This document shows positions 23,781-37,368 of a stretch of 64,000 bases of DNA, in pieces. Position 1 is the first letter of the stretch. Each line of letters opens with the position of its first letter. Under the pieces are notes generated by a model that did no database searches, was not told the origin of the DNA, and worked only from the letters and a program-made list of their open reading frames with translations. Origin of the DNA: Enoplosus armatus (lineage: Eukaryota; Chordata; Actinopteri; Centrarchiformes; Enoplosidae); assembly GCF_043641665.1 (NCBI RefSeq), contig NC_092181.1, positions 2,981,421 to 3,045,420 of the forward strand, written 5' to 3'. Made by a program: the position numbers and the translations under genes.

Positions 23781-24689
23781 TTTCTGAAAAGTCACATCGG
23801 TGCTGAAAAAATTCAAACAAAAACACAAACAAAATTTCATACACCTTCGTTAAACTGGTGTGGAGGCAGAAATGTAAGAGCAATGTCTAAAATATATTAT
23901 ATATTTTTTTGTAATTCTTACGAACCAACCCTTTGAACAGGCGGAAATGTGCTTAATTCAGCATTTTGCCATGACAGATCCAACAGAATCAGCACTAATT
24001 TTACAACCAATTTGAAAAGGATTTCATGGCATCCAGCGTAAAAGCATTGATGGCAATTACCATTGGTGAGAACATAAACAACAGAAAACCTCGGGCAAGA
24101 AGGGTGAGGCAGGTCCTCAACCTTTAACCCTGATATAATTGAAAAACATGTCCGAGTTGGTTGGTTACAGAATTCAAAGCGATTTGTTTTAGATTGACAC
24201 TGAAATATAAAAAATGACATATGAACATTCAGGACTGAGAGCTTGTTTCACAATCAAAAATCCCCTTTTTGTGACTTTTTGTGTGTGTGTGACTGTAGAT
24301 GCAGGTGCTCATCTTTGTCTCTTTTTGTGTGCAAACAAATTAAAGACTGCACACTCCCACACACACTCGCACATTATATGCTCCACGGGGCCTGGGCTTG
24401 TCTTTATGAGTTTATTAAAAGCGTCTTGTTTTGTATCGTGCTCTCCCAGCAAAGAACCATATACCCAATATATCACACTGTTATTGTAGGTAATTAAGTC
24501 CAAAACTTGGTGTTATACGGTGCCCGTTGTGCATAAGCAAAATTGACCATTTTAATTGCAAAGGACATATTTGCTTGCACTTTATCTAGCGTGAAAGATA
24601 GTATTACTCTTCTTAATATTGAAGGAGGAGGAGGACCTGGAAAAGATAGCACAGGCATTCATTACACTAACAGTCCCCTTTAAAAATGA

Positions 24690-24960
24690 ATGGTAATGAG
24701 ACACAACAGCTATTTACTTTGCTTTAATGCTGTGGCAAGTAGCTCGCAAGACCCCCCTCCTTCCCGCAAATGCCCCCGCTGCTGCCCAAAGCTTTTTAAA
24801 TCTTCAGACTTGTTACACTGCAAAATACAACATCGCATTAAAAATTTAAGAGATATGAGTCGAGCCCAGACGGATTCACCTCGTGCTTATTATCCCGCGA
24901 ATCAGTGCAACGCAGCATCTGCTTTCTACTGCTGCTGCCTGCCATGCACACTCACTCTTT
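24690..24960. promoter_or_regulatory. Candidate conserved non-coding element
   Basis: Repeat-free block (ACAACAGCTATTTACTTTGC ... CATCTGCTTTCTACTGCTGC) with no coding support. An open frame spans it (24690-25100), but it ends in simple pyrimidine sequence and has no recognisable domain. Confidence 0.25.
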
Positions 24961-25219
24961 TTTATTATTATGGAGGAAAAATACATCCTCATCCATCAAC
25001 CATGAGCTTTGAACCTCACACTCAACCTGTCTCTTCCTCTCTTTTTCTGTTCTTGTGTCTTCTTCTTCTTCTTCGTCTCAACGTGCAGTATTTCTTATAG
25101 CAGCCCAATAACCTGCTTCTCTCTCTTTCTCTCCAACAGATGAGTGTGGCCTGAAGGAGGAGGGCTGCCATTCATCCAGATCTGTGCCTGTTCCCGCCGT
25201 TTAAACCCGAGCAGCCTCG

Positions 25220-25480
25220 ACTAATGCCCCTGCCTCACTTCTCCGCGCTGCTGCTGCTTTATAGGCTTTGTTCGAGGCAGCTCCTTTATTTCCCCCTCTA
25301 TCCATCTTTTTCATATTCCTCATCTTCTAATTCTCTCCTCTCACTGTCATCTCTATTGTTTCTGTCCTTTCATCACCTACTTCCACCTCTTTCTCCACCT
25401 TCTCTTGTGCTTTTATTTACCTCTTTTACCTTTCACATCCCTCCTTAGCAATTGCTTTCTCCATCTCCTTCTCCTCTTCC
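25220..25480 (+). repeat. Polypyrimidine-rich tract
   Basis: About 260 bases dominated by C and T on the plus strand, ending just before an A16-type run at 25483-25499. Low-complexity, non-coding. Confidence 0.8.
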
Positions 25481-25482
25481 TG

Positions 25483-25499
25483 TAAAAAAAAAAAAAAAA
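25483..25499 (+). repeat. Poly-A tract
   Basis: A homopolymer run followed directly by a G-rich patch with GGGG clusters (25500-25522). Confidence 0.9.
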
Positions 25500-25679
25500 G
25501 GGGATGGGGGGCAGGGGGGGGCCTTAGACGAGAAGTCGGTGGCGTTGAGCCGAGGAGGACACACTCCACTTAGATAAATATCCCCATCGCTCTGAGCAGA
25601 GCCAGGGAGATTTATTCATCCGCCGAGCTGGCAGAAAATTGACTTGTTTCATGGGGGCAGGCTGGTGACGCATCGCCAT

Positions 25680-25880
25680 GAGAGGCAAAGAGACAGGAGG
25701 GAGGGAGGGAAGGAGAGATAAAGAATGATAAAGAGAGAGGGCACATGGAGAGGGAGAGAAAGAGAGAAAGGAGGGAAAGAAGCACGGCGGAGAGAAACGA
25801 GGGGAAAAAAGGGGAGAAAGAGTAAAGCGATTTAAGGGGTGGGGTGGGAGAAAAACGATAAAGAGAGATGAGAGAGAGTG
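25680..25880 (+). repeat. Polypurine-rich tract
   Basis: About 200 bases dominated by G and A on the plus strand (GGGAGGGAGGGAAGGAGAG and similar). The 174-codon minus-strand frame over it is Ser/Pro/Leu-rich low complexity and is not a gene. Confidence 0.8.
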
Positions 25881-26569
25881 ATGTCCCTCCCCTTGTACCA
25901 GAGGATAAAGCCAGTGGGGTGGTGAAACAGTGATGAGGGAAATGGTACAGCTGACATTTATATAAGAGGATATTGATGAAGCAGAGACTATAGCAGACTC
26001 AATCCACTCCTCCTCTTCCTCTTTTGCCTCCTTTCTCTTGTTTACCACTTTTCACTCTTCCTCTACTTGTCTTTCCTCCCCTGTCTCCTTCAACTCTCTC
26101 TGTCTCTGGACTGACAAAGCGCCGTTATTGGCCACTACATCCTCATTGAGAGAGAAGGGCCACAACCTTGGGTGACTTAAGAGTACAGCCGCCAATGCAT
26201 CACAGTGATAATCTCTTATTTTCTCCCTCCCACCACCGCACACACACTCCAGCCGGCATGCAGCAGCATCGTCCCTCAGCAGAAAAACTACAGTGTTCCT
26301 GTGCTTCATATTGCGTCCATGCTAACACAGCAAATAGAGAGGAGACGAATGCTGCCTCCCCTCGGCTTTTCTGGAGAGGTGTAGTGAATGGAGGTGTGTG
26401 TGTGAGTGCATTTGTGTGTGCTTACTTTGTATGTGTGTTTGTGTGTGTCTCTAAGTGCGTATGTGTTCTGGGAGCGATGGGGCGTGGAGGATTTCTGCTT
26501 GTATCAGCACCTGGGCTGCACTGAGAGAGAGGTATACAGGGGAGAAAGATGGGGGAACTGGGAGTTTAT

Positions 26570-26620
26570 GTGTGTGTATGTGTGTGTGTGAGAGAGAGAG
26601 AGAGAGTGGGGGGGGGGGGG
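26570..26620 (+). repeat. Compound (TG)n-(AG)n-(G)n repeat
   Basis: Adjacent TG, AG and G13-type runs in one tract. Confidence 0.9.
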
Positions 26621-26659
26621 AGAAGTGGGGTGGGGGTGGTGAGATGGAGAGGGAGTGGA

Positions 26660-26790
26660 GTATAATTTAGTCGCACCAAAGCTCAAGGCTCATGTCAACC
26701 TTGGATAGGGACCCAGGATGATAATTTGAATTGGGAATTAAGTCACCAATCAATGGTTATACTTATGCTGAATCAGTGGTTTATTAAGGG
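26660..26790. promoter_or_regulatory. Candidate conserved non-coding element
   Basis: Repeat-free block (CTCATGTCAACCTTGGATAG ... TTAAGTCACCAATCAATGG) wedged between microsatellites, with a CCAAT-type core. No coding potential. Confidence 0.25.
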
Positions 26791-26970
26791 AGAGAACTCA
26801 ATCATCTGATTGTGTGTGGGTGTATTTGTGTGTGTGCACATGCGCAGGTACTACGAGTGTGAGAAATTGCACGCTTCTTGTCTGTGCGACCAGATGCAGA
26901 TGTTTAGACACATTTGCTTGACCATGGCATAAACCAACCATCACGAAATCATTTATTTTAACGTGTAAGT

Positions 26971-26972
<2 letters not shown>

Positions 26973-27006
<34 letters not shown>
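26973..27006 (+). repeat. (CA)n microsatellite
   Basis: Perfect CA array of about 17 units. Confidence 0.95.
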
Positions 27007-27008
<2 letters not shown>

Positions 27009-28699
27009 CAACAGACCTCCAGACTAAATGATGGTACATTGTTTGTCACTGTATTTTTGTCACAAATACCCATTGGATTCATATGATGCTTTCTGATCCA
27101 CCACCTATGTGGTTAAGGTTTGGTTATGTTAAGGCACAAAAACGACTTGGTTAAAATAAGGGAAACATCGTAGTAATGGTTAGTAGTAAGCTACTTCGCC
27201 TTTGCTCCTCAGTAATAATTGTCACGGACCTAAACTAGAGCTGAACTGTGCCACTGGTGGCTTTTATCGCCAAGCTTTACAGCTGGGTAGGGTGAGTTTC
27301 AATGCGAAAAATATTTTTTTCCCCAGTGAGGAATGTATACCGTATATTTATGCAATTATATATTATATTATTATAACAAAATAAGCTATATTTCAAGTGC
27401 TAATATTGTGTAGAAGCAGCAATAAAACAACATTAGCAGCATTATTATTGAAGTGAATACTTCACCAAAAACCTGTTATAACTATCAAACATCAGCTGCG
27501 TGAGGGCTTCAGGTGGCTCTAGAAAGTTTGTAGTTTCCTTGTTTGTAGCCGTCAGCTTGGATTCAGTTTAGCAACCCCTTTTCACTGTAAAAAAAAGTCA
27601 AAATCAAAATGTCCACAAAAACTTCTCAAACTACTTCTACAGAATCATCCACGTCTCCTCAGTCCATTCATAAGGTTGGTATGTTCCAAACACACATTTC
27701 AGCCAAAATATGGCTTCCTAAAGCTTCTTTGTCTTGCTAGTGTGGTTAGCTGTTCAGTTACAGTGTTACACAATGTTGGCAGAAAGACAAGAACAGGGAA
27801 ACCTCCAGTTATTCCGACTTGGGAGAGTTAACGCATTATTCCTGGATGGTTACCCCAACTGCTAACTTTGTTGTGACATAATTTAATAGCCTAAATTAGC
27901 TTCTTTTTTTGTGTTACATATTTGTAGTGGTTCATTAACAACTGAAAACCACATACAAACAAATAGTGTATAGCTCCTTTGCAATTAGCTGAAGTTTGTT
28001 TAAACTGCCAGCAATGTTGCCAGCGGTCTGTTGACACTTCTGTAGTTCTTTTTGTCGAGTGGGAGATATCATAGCTGTCAAAAATCGACAATGTCTATGA
28101 CTCTGAATTACTACTCGGAGGCAGACATGAATGGTTTCCCCCACTTGGCCACTTGGCTGCTTGTAATTACAGCCTGATGTGAACCTGCCATTAGCGATAG
28201 TTTGACGAAACAATGAATGTTGAACATACTGATTATAGGGAATTTGAGAAGTTTCTGTGGAAGTTGTAATGTGTTTTTTCAATGTGGTTCACGGTTGGAA
28301 TTCATTCTAACTGTTGTTAATCCAAGCTGACTACAGCTGCTTTCCCTTGAGAAGGAATAAGCTTAACAGAGCTACCTTTCCAGTCCACAGTGAGTGTTTG
28401 ATATTCAAAATATAGGTTTTCTGTAGTAGTTCTTTGAATTATGAACTGTCTGATCAAAGAAGATGTATACAAGACTACAAATCTGATTATACATTTGATT
28501 CCAACTTTAGATACTTGATAGTTGTAGATAATTGATGCTATGGACACATTTTAGTCAGTATCCAAAATGCATTGAGGTTTGATAACCAGCAATACTCTAA
28601 TCCACTCTGAACATGGCACAATTGTAAAACACCCCCGAACAAACAACCTATACACATACCAGTTTAAAATGACCCCAGGTTTCCTTGAGGGACTGTAAG

Positions 28700-28727
<28 letters not shown>
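28700..28727 (+). repeat. (TG)14 microsatellite
   Basis: Perfect TG array. Confidence 0.95.
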
Positions 28728-28730
<3 letters not shown>

Positions 28731-28799
28731 TGCCACATATGAGAGTGTTTGTAGCTCTGGAGTCTGGGCAAATGTGAGTGGCAGCCGTGTTGGAGAGGC

Positions 28800-29260
28800 A
28801 CCGTGACCTTCTCTCTCTGGACTGTAACTCAATCAGAGCTCAAGGCGTGACACCGTAACCCTGCGTGGCAGGAAGCAGCCTGGCTGCACCACTCTGCTAA
28901 TGCCTTCACTAACGTCCGTGACCGCACCGCGCTCATATCCCCCCAGAAAACAAAGCTGCTCCACTGCCAGTTCCTTACGAATGAGAGATAAGCCTGTTTT
29001 TGTGATTCACCGCAAAATGTGTGTTCAGGATGACAAGTTCACAGGTTAACATCTCTCAGGTTACAGGTTCATTAAGGGAATTAATGATGCTTCTGTGGCA
29101 ACTGGATTAAGGGAGTATCTGCTTTCCTTCCAGGCATGCTCTCCAAAAAGTCCTTTGGAAACAATGTGTATTAACCACGATTATTTTAAATGGCCTGTAA
29201 ATGGACAATGGCCACTTTAAAGAACATGAGCCTGGGTGTTGATTTTTCTCAGGCTATAAG
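28800..29260. promoter_or_regulatory. Candidate conserved non-coding element
   Basis: About 450 bases of repeat-free, moderately GC-rich sequence (GCGTGACACCGTAACCCTGC, CTGCTAATGCCTTCACTAAC, GGAATTAATGATGC). No long open frame covers it. Enhancer reading is inference. Confidence 0.3.
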
Positions 29261-30399
29261 GTGGCATTAGTTTAGGTCAGTAACACTTGTAGATGTTTAG
29301 ATAAGGAAAACTAGCTAATCTGATTATGTGGAGTTCATCGCTGACTCTAAAAGGTGGAGACTGGCTGTGTTTCATCAGCTGCTGAGAGGAACCACACAGC
29401 TTACAAACACCTGCATACTCACTGGGTTTGTGTGTGTGTCGCTATATCACTCAGTATTTCAAACTACTTTCTTTATCCTGCTGCTACACATGTACAGTTA
29501 TCAGATCACATATTGTACTGTTTTCAAATTAGGCACACTTTATATCTTGTAAGCAATTATATTAACAATAAATTAATATCAATAATGCTTTATTAATCAG
29601 TAATAAGTCATTCATGGGAATAACTGGGTTATTCGGCTTGTGTATAGCAACAAGCTCTTTAGCTGATTAAGGGGGACCTCCCCTGGATTGTTTGACCAAA
29701 ATCAATCATCAGTCTTTCAATTTAACATTTACAACCACACTTGTTTATGTATAATTTTAATAAAAGACCACACTCAGCACACAGCCCCAAGCCCATTTGT
29801 TGCTACTGAAGACGTAAATTGTTGAAAACGGGTCACAAGTATAACATCTCATTTTTTAAAAAGACTGAATAATTCCCTAAAAGAGCAGGGCACTGTAGTT
29901 TTTAGCAAACGATACTCAAACGGGAGTAACTGGTGCATTTGTTTGGGACTATTTTCAACTGCAATAAAGGAACATGTCACAGAGCACAGCAGTTTGGCTC
30001 ACTGATATGTTTTTAGTAGTTTTTGGACAACAACGGATTTCTGTGGTACAGAGGAAGAAGATATTTCCGGCCCTGGATACATGGAAAGTATTTGTTAGTA
30101 ATCAGTTCATTGTTCACTCACTAACTGCAGACCTGATGGGTTATTATTAAGTGAAATGTATCAATGACTTATTCACTGTCTAATAACCAAATCAAGCCGT
30201 TAAGAGATCATAGATTCAACTTATAAACGCTTTAAAGTGCCTTATTAGAAAGTGAAATAAATTATATTATTTAGCTACTTTCAGTGCATTTAATTATGAA
30301 TGATTAAAACCAATCAACAACATCTAAGGTCAGGTTTGACAAATTTGAAGCTTCATGTAATAAAAATCCTATGCTTGGTCTGGTTCTGAACTAATATTC

Positions 30400-30710
30400 C
30401 AATTATGCACAAGTTGCATGTAAAAATAGATAATCAGGCCTTTACGTTCATACATGTGGTGGAACAGGTGCAGCTTTTCAATCGAGAGCAGCCCATTCTT
30501 ATCGCTTCTCCCTCCGAGGCAGAAATCGTGAGAGGGGAAAAGGTCGTTCCAATGAGACGAACAATCTTGACCCTGCTCGTAAACTCTGAGGTGCCGCGGA
30601 TAAAAAAAATATGTCAGAAATTCACGTTTGGAAGTGATGGAGAAGTCTGGTGTGTTGTGTGTCGGTATGTGTGGTCGGCCTCCGTGTGCACATGCAAAAG
30701 TTTTGAATTG
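30400..30710. promoter_or_regulatory. Candidate conserved non-coding element
   Basis: Repeat-free block containing an E-box CAGGTG (near 30468), ATAGATAATCAGG and CTTATCGCTTC. Open frames exist on both strands (30405-30734 and 30369-30860) without recognisable domains; both being open is a composition effect. Confidence 0.3.
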
Positions 30711-32779
30711 GATTACACGCAGCAGAACAGATAAAATACATACAGACAAATGTGAAGTTGTGCAGGCATGCACCAGCACATGAGCGCACAGCTCCCCGAT
30801 ACTCATGTTTATTATCTGGCTGGTGTTGGGGAAAGGGCTTAGTCGCAGGTCAGAGGTCACGGCGGTGGGATTTCATGGCTAACGCAGAGATCGGGGGCCA
30901 CTTGTGAAAGAGCGTGGCCTCGCAGAGGTGCAAAAACAAAGAGAATACCGAATGAACAAAGAGGAATAACGAGGGACAACTTCACAGAGAAAAGAGAAAC
31001 TGTCTGTTGGTGAAGAAACAAACAGTCTCAACAGACAAAACAGAAAAGAGCTGCATCCAGCACAAAGCATAAACAAATGTGAAAAAAATATTAATATTAT
31101 TTACTGTCCTTATTTTCCGATCCCCGTTCTCCCTCAGATTTGCATGTGTTTGAGCTCTCCATTTGTCTTTGCTGGTAAACACAATTTAATATTAGAATAA
31201 ATTACAAATGGAAGACTGATGCCTGGGATAGATTTTTCTTGCGGGAAGTTCAGACTCCGCCAACATTAATGTCCCATGCCACCGTTGGAGGCATAAATCT
31301 CTTTTTCCCTCTTTTTTGCGTTGAATCATATAGGGATATTGAATTACTCCCCTGCTACGCACACATAGAGGCATTGTGCATTACATTGACTGATAAGCTG
31401 TCACCAGCAGTTTAACTTAGAGACATTCAAAGAGTAATACACCAGTTGAGGATAAACTAACCCCAGTCCCCTTAGAGTAAGCTATGGCGCTGTCACCGTG
31501 AAAAATACGACGGGGGCATTTCATATAACATGCAGCATCTGGCATCTGAAAATAGAGGAAAATACCTCTGAACAATGCTTGGTTTATGGCTGTTTTCATA
31601 CTGGGTGACAGTTTTACCCTTGAACATAAGGGAAAGCTTGGATCAGAGAACCAAAGCACTATAAAAGGCTGATATACAAGCTTCACTGTAATATTTTGAC
31701 ACTGGAGGAAGGATCGTACCACGTTTGAATCAGAAAACTTGTCATTAATATAAAACACCGTCACCAGTGGTTATATTCTGAGCACATGCGTGTCCAAAGC
31801 TTCATAACTCCAGTGATGGATCAGTCTCTTTTTTTACCTCTTTACCATATTTATGAGAGCAGCTAAAGGGCCTTTTCGTGCTACAATCTGGGAACAAACA
31901 TTAACGCTTGGAGTTGGACCAATGGGAGCGAGCCATCTCTCACTCGTCGTAGTTGGCATGAGAGCTGGCCGATCCATCACAGCAGGTTTGGCGGCAGTGA
32001 AACTCGTAGTACTGTGTGCCCCGGCGCTTCAGGGTGGTCTGTCCAATTCCACATCTGCATGAGAGACTTCGGCAGAGCAGCTGTGTATGGGGCTGCTCCT
32101 GTGTGTGTGTGTCCTGGTTGTTTTGGTGCTGAAGTGCTGCATTGTTACAGTCTGGCCTCTGAATATGTGGAGACTGGAGACAATATTACACCATTAATAA
32201 AGCATTGCTTAGATTAACGCCGGAGGAAGGGAGTGAGAAGGGAGGGAGGACAGTGAGTGGAGACTGCAATGTCGTGTTTTTCTAGTATCGTTCAATTCAT
32301 GATGGTGAAAATCAATAGTTACATAAGAGCAAAGGCTGACTGACTACAAGGCGTGTGTGAACGCATTTCAAGGTTTCTGGACTGGGTTTCAGGAGCGTTT
32401 ACACATCCTCCAACGACAGGTTTGAACCTTTAGAACAAGTATCTGTGTGTGTGATTTTTACGAGGGTCACAACCGTGCTGAACAATTTCAGATTTTCACA
32501 AATGAAGAAAGAAATTGCTTCTTTTTAGCTCCATGACCACGCTGCTAAGACGAGTGGGAACATTTAGAAGTAGTGACGTGTACATGAGGCTACTGCAGAC
32601 CCCAGAATTTGCGTGTGTGTGATTGTACGTGCACATACAGGACACCAGTCTCGCGGGAAAAATCACAAATAAAGAAGAAAATGACTTATTTTTAACTTGA
32701 CAACCATGCATAGGTGTTGGGAGTATCTATTAAGCAGAGTTTTCTTGCAACAGCGGTGATATGTAATGTACATAGAGGG

Positions 32780-33420
32780 CTTATATTTTGAATATTGCCG
32801 CAAAGGATTAATTCAGCATCTTTAAATCCAAGGCTCGGCGTGACAAAGAGCCGCTTAAAGGTAAGGCCGTAAAAATGTGATATAGCAAAGGACTGCCACT
32901 GACTGAGAGGCTGAGGGAGGACATAAACAAGACGGATGTCCGTCCCCTTTAATATAACATAAAGACTGAGCTGGAGAAAATAAAACACCCCATTGTAATG
33001 AAATGCATTTACTGCAGCACAGGCTTGAAATCAGGCAGAAGTGAGCACAAATGTCAAAAGAGCTCTCCTGTTGAGCAGAGCGGCAGAATTAAGAGGCCTG
33101 ATATCTAATCCATTTCCTGTGAAACCGGCGGTGTAGGGGACATCAAAGAGAGTTAAAGGGGATTCAGTGAGAGCTGTTGGAGTGGCGAGGCGGTGAAATA
33201 TGGCACATTTGGTTTCTTCTCTCCCCCGGCACTGGGCCTTTGGAATAATTAGAGCCTAATTCTGTCTAATTAACGGACTCAATTACTCCTGAAGAAAGCT
33301 CATCAAAAAGATGGCGGGAAAGCAGAGAGGAGAATGGTAGCGTTTTTTCTTTAATTAATGAACTGAGTTGAATAACGGCCATGGAATTAAACATTTCCCC
33401 CAATGTGTATGAATTGCAAA
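32780..33420. promoter_or_regulatory. Candidate conserved non-coding cluster rich in homeodomain-type sites
   Basis: Repeat-free block that includes a dense run of TAATT cores at 33243-33285 (GGAATAATTAG, GCCTAATTC, GTCTAATTAACG, CTCAATTAC) and TTAATTAATG near 33350. This clustering fits a developmental enhancer, possibly bound by lbx-type or other Antp/NK-class factors. Confidence 0.4.
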
Positions 33421-35479
33421 TTGGAGCATCGTTTTTTTTCCGAGACGGGAGCCCAGGGGCTAACGCTGCTGTCAAGTAGCTTTCTAAAAAGTCAAAGCGC
33501 CGATGCAGCACTAACAAATTACTTAAGATTACCATCTTTAGCACATGCGGAGGTCCTAACGAATAGCGATGAATTAATATGCCGTCTGTGTTCCAGCACT
33601 CCCATTGGCTATGAGTTTCACTGATCCTAAAAGAGCCAATAAACCAGGCACCAGCGTGAACTTTATGGAACACTTTTCTTCCTGTACAATTGGTTGTCTG
33701 TCGATTGCATATTTCACATCCTTGAGACGTTGATATAAGTCTTGTTAAATTACTCAGCTGAGATAGAGCTGTGCATACACGAGTGTTTTCAGGGGTTGAA
33801 AACTTTTTATGTGCTATCAGGGCCGCGTGTATGTGTGTGTGTGTGCGTGCAAAGTGCTGTGCTGTGCTCAGCAGCTTTAAAGGCCCAAGGGTCGGCTAAG
33901 CTAACTCACTGCCTCAGCACTCTTTAGCTCAGCTCCTCAACACATTCGCTGAGGCACTGGGAAACAAACTTAAAGGCCCAATATTATCACCCATATGTAG
34001 ACGAGGAGAGCAACACAACAGCACAGGAGACATTTGTTGTGATCCTTAGTGTAACCAGTGTTTTTCTGCTAACTGACAGATCTTTTGCTGCATAACATGT
34101 GCATGTACATCTGGCTTTATGACTTTATAATAGAATAGAATTTTGAATGTGTACCTTTTTTTTGTTGTTGCAATATTTGCATTGCTTTTTTATGTCTGTA
34201 TTTTAGAGGGAAATTGAATGTGTGCACAGTATTTTATCTTTTAATCACTTTGAGAGAAGCAAGAAGAGTCTGGGAGGCTGGATCATCCCGCAGCACAGCA
34301 AATGTTTAGTTTACAAATCCACACTTCAAATTTTCAAAATGCGCTCACATAGAGACTGGCATTGCATACAGTACATTGAGTTATCCCCTCTCACCATATT
34401 TGGCCCAGAGTTTGATTCTCAGCTGTGGTGTACAAGTAAGTGTTCAATCTGCATAAAATGGAGAGAAAAATCCCAAAATACAAATGGAGGTCTGAGTCTC
34501 AAACAACAAACAAAATCAAAAAATCATTTTAGATTAAAATTCATCCCCATTGGTGTTAAATGCCTCCAGGATAAAATTACCCATGCAGCTGGTAGTTAAC
34601 TGATTATAGAGCATTTTCTGCTGTTGTGGTTTTGTGCCATTATAATCTCTTCTGCCATAAGTGGATAAGTTATATCAGATCAGTGAGAATGTACAGTTTA
34701 GTTAATGAATCTCTGGTACTGAAGTTGTTGGTGTCAGGGAATCATAGCAAAGCAAAGTGTAACTGTCTTATATAGTTTGTGAAAACAGAACGCACCTTCA
34801 AGATTTTTTAGCGTATTTTTTCATTGACTTCCATTTAAAAAGCCCATCAGGAAATCTGAAAAAAAATACAGATTTTTCATTTTTTTTGCCACAGGAGGTT
34901 GAATCCTGCTTTTTGTTTTCTGTTTTTATTTTTTATTACAGGGACATTGTGCACCCTGAGGTATACCCAGCATTACTGGAAATTACATTTGTAGATTTAG
35001 ATGTAGCATTTACAGCAAAGAAATGTGAAATTAGAAGATATTTAAAAAGATAATGTGTGTAGCGTAAAGCAGGAGTGTAAATACAAAATAAAGTTGATTT
35101 TAGTTAATTTTGTTTATTTTTAAAAAGACAAAAGAAAAAAAATGCACAAATTCACCACTGAGTGATTGTGACTGTACATTTTCACTTACAGTTCTGTGTG
35201 TAATCCCAATAAGTACATTTCTGAAATCATTTTGTGACACTACAGAATAAGCAAGGTTTTGAATCAAAAAAGTGAGGTAGACCCAACATAACCACCTATA
35301 GAACAATGTCATCAATTAACTCCAAATAATATTAACAATAATAATAATAGGCTATACAATTTAGTTAAAGAACAAAACAGCTTTTTTGAAAGATAAATCT
35401 AATAAATACATCTGTGCCTCCAAACACTGGCTGAACTAAAATGGTCCCACCCTTCCGACAAAACAGTATATTAATCAAA

Positions 35480-35800
35480 TCAGCAAAAAAATAATTGTTC
35501 AGACATATTGCTTGTCACCTAACCCTGATGAAATGATTAGTTGGCTGATTGTTTATTTATTAAATTAAAGCAATTTGGATTTATTTTCTTTTTATGTCAC
35601 TGTACGTTTTAACATCTTTTGGTTTTGGACCCTTGGTAGGACAAAACAAGCTATTTGAAGACATCCCCCGGGGCTCTGGGCAGTTGTGATGGTCGTTTTC
35701 ACAATTTTCAGACATTTCATAGACTAAACTACAAATTTATGAATATAAAAACTATTCTACAGATTAATCAATAATGAAAATAATCATTAGTTGCCGCCCT
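35480..35800 (+). repeat. Dispersed teleost repeat ending in ATAATCATTAGTTGCCGCC
   Basis: GGTTTTGGACCCTTGGTAGG, ACAAAACAAGCTATTTGAAG, TTTCAGACATTTCATAGAC and GATTAATCAATAATG occur in the order of a very common teleost repeat that ends ATTAGTTGCAGCC. A diverged relative lies at 63650-64000 in the same orientation. Confidence 0.6.
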
Positions 35801-37331
35801 GTTCCCCTTTATTCCATTATTCCCCTAACTGGTGTATCCAAAAAGATACAACTACATCAAAACACTGCATATTAGCCTGGTCAAAAGGCTAAAGACTTGC
35901 AGAAATGTTAACTGATGTCGGTGAGGGCAGGGTCATGCCTCGCGTTGTTCTCTGTCTGCTTCACCATTTTCCTGACAAAAAGTCAGGATACGTGCATGTG
36001 TGTTGCCCAGACGTCATGCAAAGAAAGAAAGAAAAAGAAAAAGGCAAAAGAAAAAAAAAGAAAAAACACTGCTAAACTTCTGAGAGGAATTTTCAGTAGG
36101 TTTCTTCATTTGGTGTTAGATGTGCCATGACACGCCTTGTTTACATTTGGAATTGGGAAAAAGGACTTTCAGATCATCCAATTAAAGTTGTACCCCTCCA
36201 GAGACCCAATGCCCTTCCTCTCCTCAGCTTATTGGGCAGCACCCACTGAGAAAAAGCATTTGACTGCATTAACAGTAAATGAGGCCAACTTCGTTTTGTT
36301 CATTAAAGTGCCATTCTGACGATGATAAAATTGATAATAGTCAGCAGCATGTATTTCCAAATTTGCGCTCTTAATTTGACATTTTTCATATTTTGGGAGA
36401 TTGGTAGTGGTAATTGAAGACATTTATAAAAACAAAAACAGATATTGTTACGGTTCGACTGGCAATATAAAAAAGATGTATGATAGCCTGCTATTTCAGC
36501 ACTGTCTCCAATGATCATCGTTTAGGAGCACCTACTGTGTTTTTAATATCCTGTAAATCTAATTAAGAAGCAATACTGTGGTTTTGGGGTTGTGTGCAAA
36601 CAAGTATTGGCCCACGACACCGTTGTGGATGCAGAAACTGAAATTAGAAACAAACTAAAACAAACAAATCTGCGTCCTCATAATTGTTTATGTTAAGACG
36701 TTAAAATCAATAACAAGGGTGTTTATTAGTTTAATCACTTTCCACTCACTTTGTTTGAATTGTGGGGCTCATATCTCTGAATGTCCCTCGTGTTATTTTA
36801 AAGCAGCTGAAGACGAGTTAGCAGGTAGACTGTTAAGAGTCAGAAAGAGCATTTCTCAACCTAAACACATTTAAAACACTGGAGAAAAAAAAGAAACAAT
36901 ACAGATGGCTGGGGCATCCCATCTGTTAAAGAAATGGTGCAATCTCAATCCTGAGGGTTGTTTCACTTTTAGTCTGAATAGCATGTGGCAGGACATAAAC
37001 AGTATCCTAGCTTATAAAAGGCTTCGCTGGTTTTATCATTTGTAATTAGCAAAAAATAGACACCAGTAATTCGCCCTCTCGTAATAGCCTACAAGAAGTC
37101 ATTAGTTCATCACATTAGTTTGCAAAGTTCAAAGATAATTCTGGACGACGGAGAGCGCCATACATAGCTCTGACTGATAATGAGACTCCAGCAAAGAGAG
37201 CCGAGTTGTTGATGGAGATGAAATGTAGAAACCTGTTTGTTGGGTAAAGAATAACAAGTTTTTTTCTTCATTCTATTCACCGCTAAAGCAAAGACACACA
37301 CCAACAAGCTCATGGATGCACACAACAACAC

Positions 37332-37336
<5 letters not shown>

Positions 37337-37366
<30 letters not shown>
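37337..37366 (+). repeat. (CA)n microsatellite
   Basis: Perfect CA array of about 15 units. Confidence 0.95.

Positions 37367-37368
<2 letters not shown>

Larger units (their letters stand above)
16445..24600. other. Gene-free region upstream of lbx1, part 1
   Basis: No supported coding exon on either strand. It holds microsatellites, two related dispersed repeats (19495-19620 and 23475-23780) and an inverted relative of the 8620 repeat at 20000-20350. Moderately complex stretches such as 18780-19300 and 22180-22330 carry no recognisable protein similarity. The frames at 18904-19302 and 22782-23192 lack domains, and the latter reads through a CA repeat. Confidence 0.7.

Noticed and set aside
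25524..26048. 174-codon minus-strand open frame
   Set aside because: It is a Ser/Pro/Leu/Phe low-complexity read-out of a polypurine tract, with no domain and no exon partners.
30369..30860. 163-codon minus-strand frame
   Set aside because: No recognisable domain and no splice partners; the opposite strand is also open, which points to base composition rather than coding.
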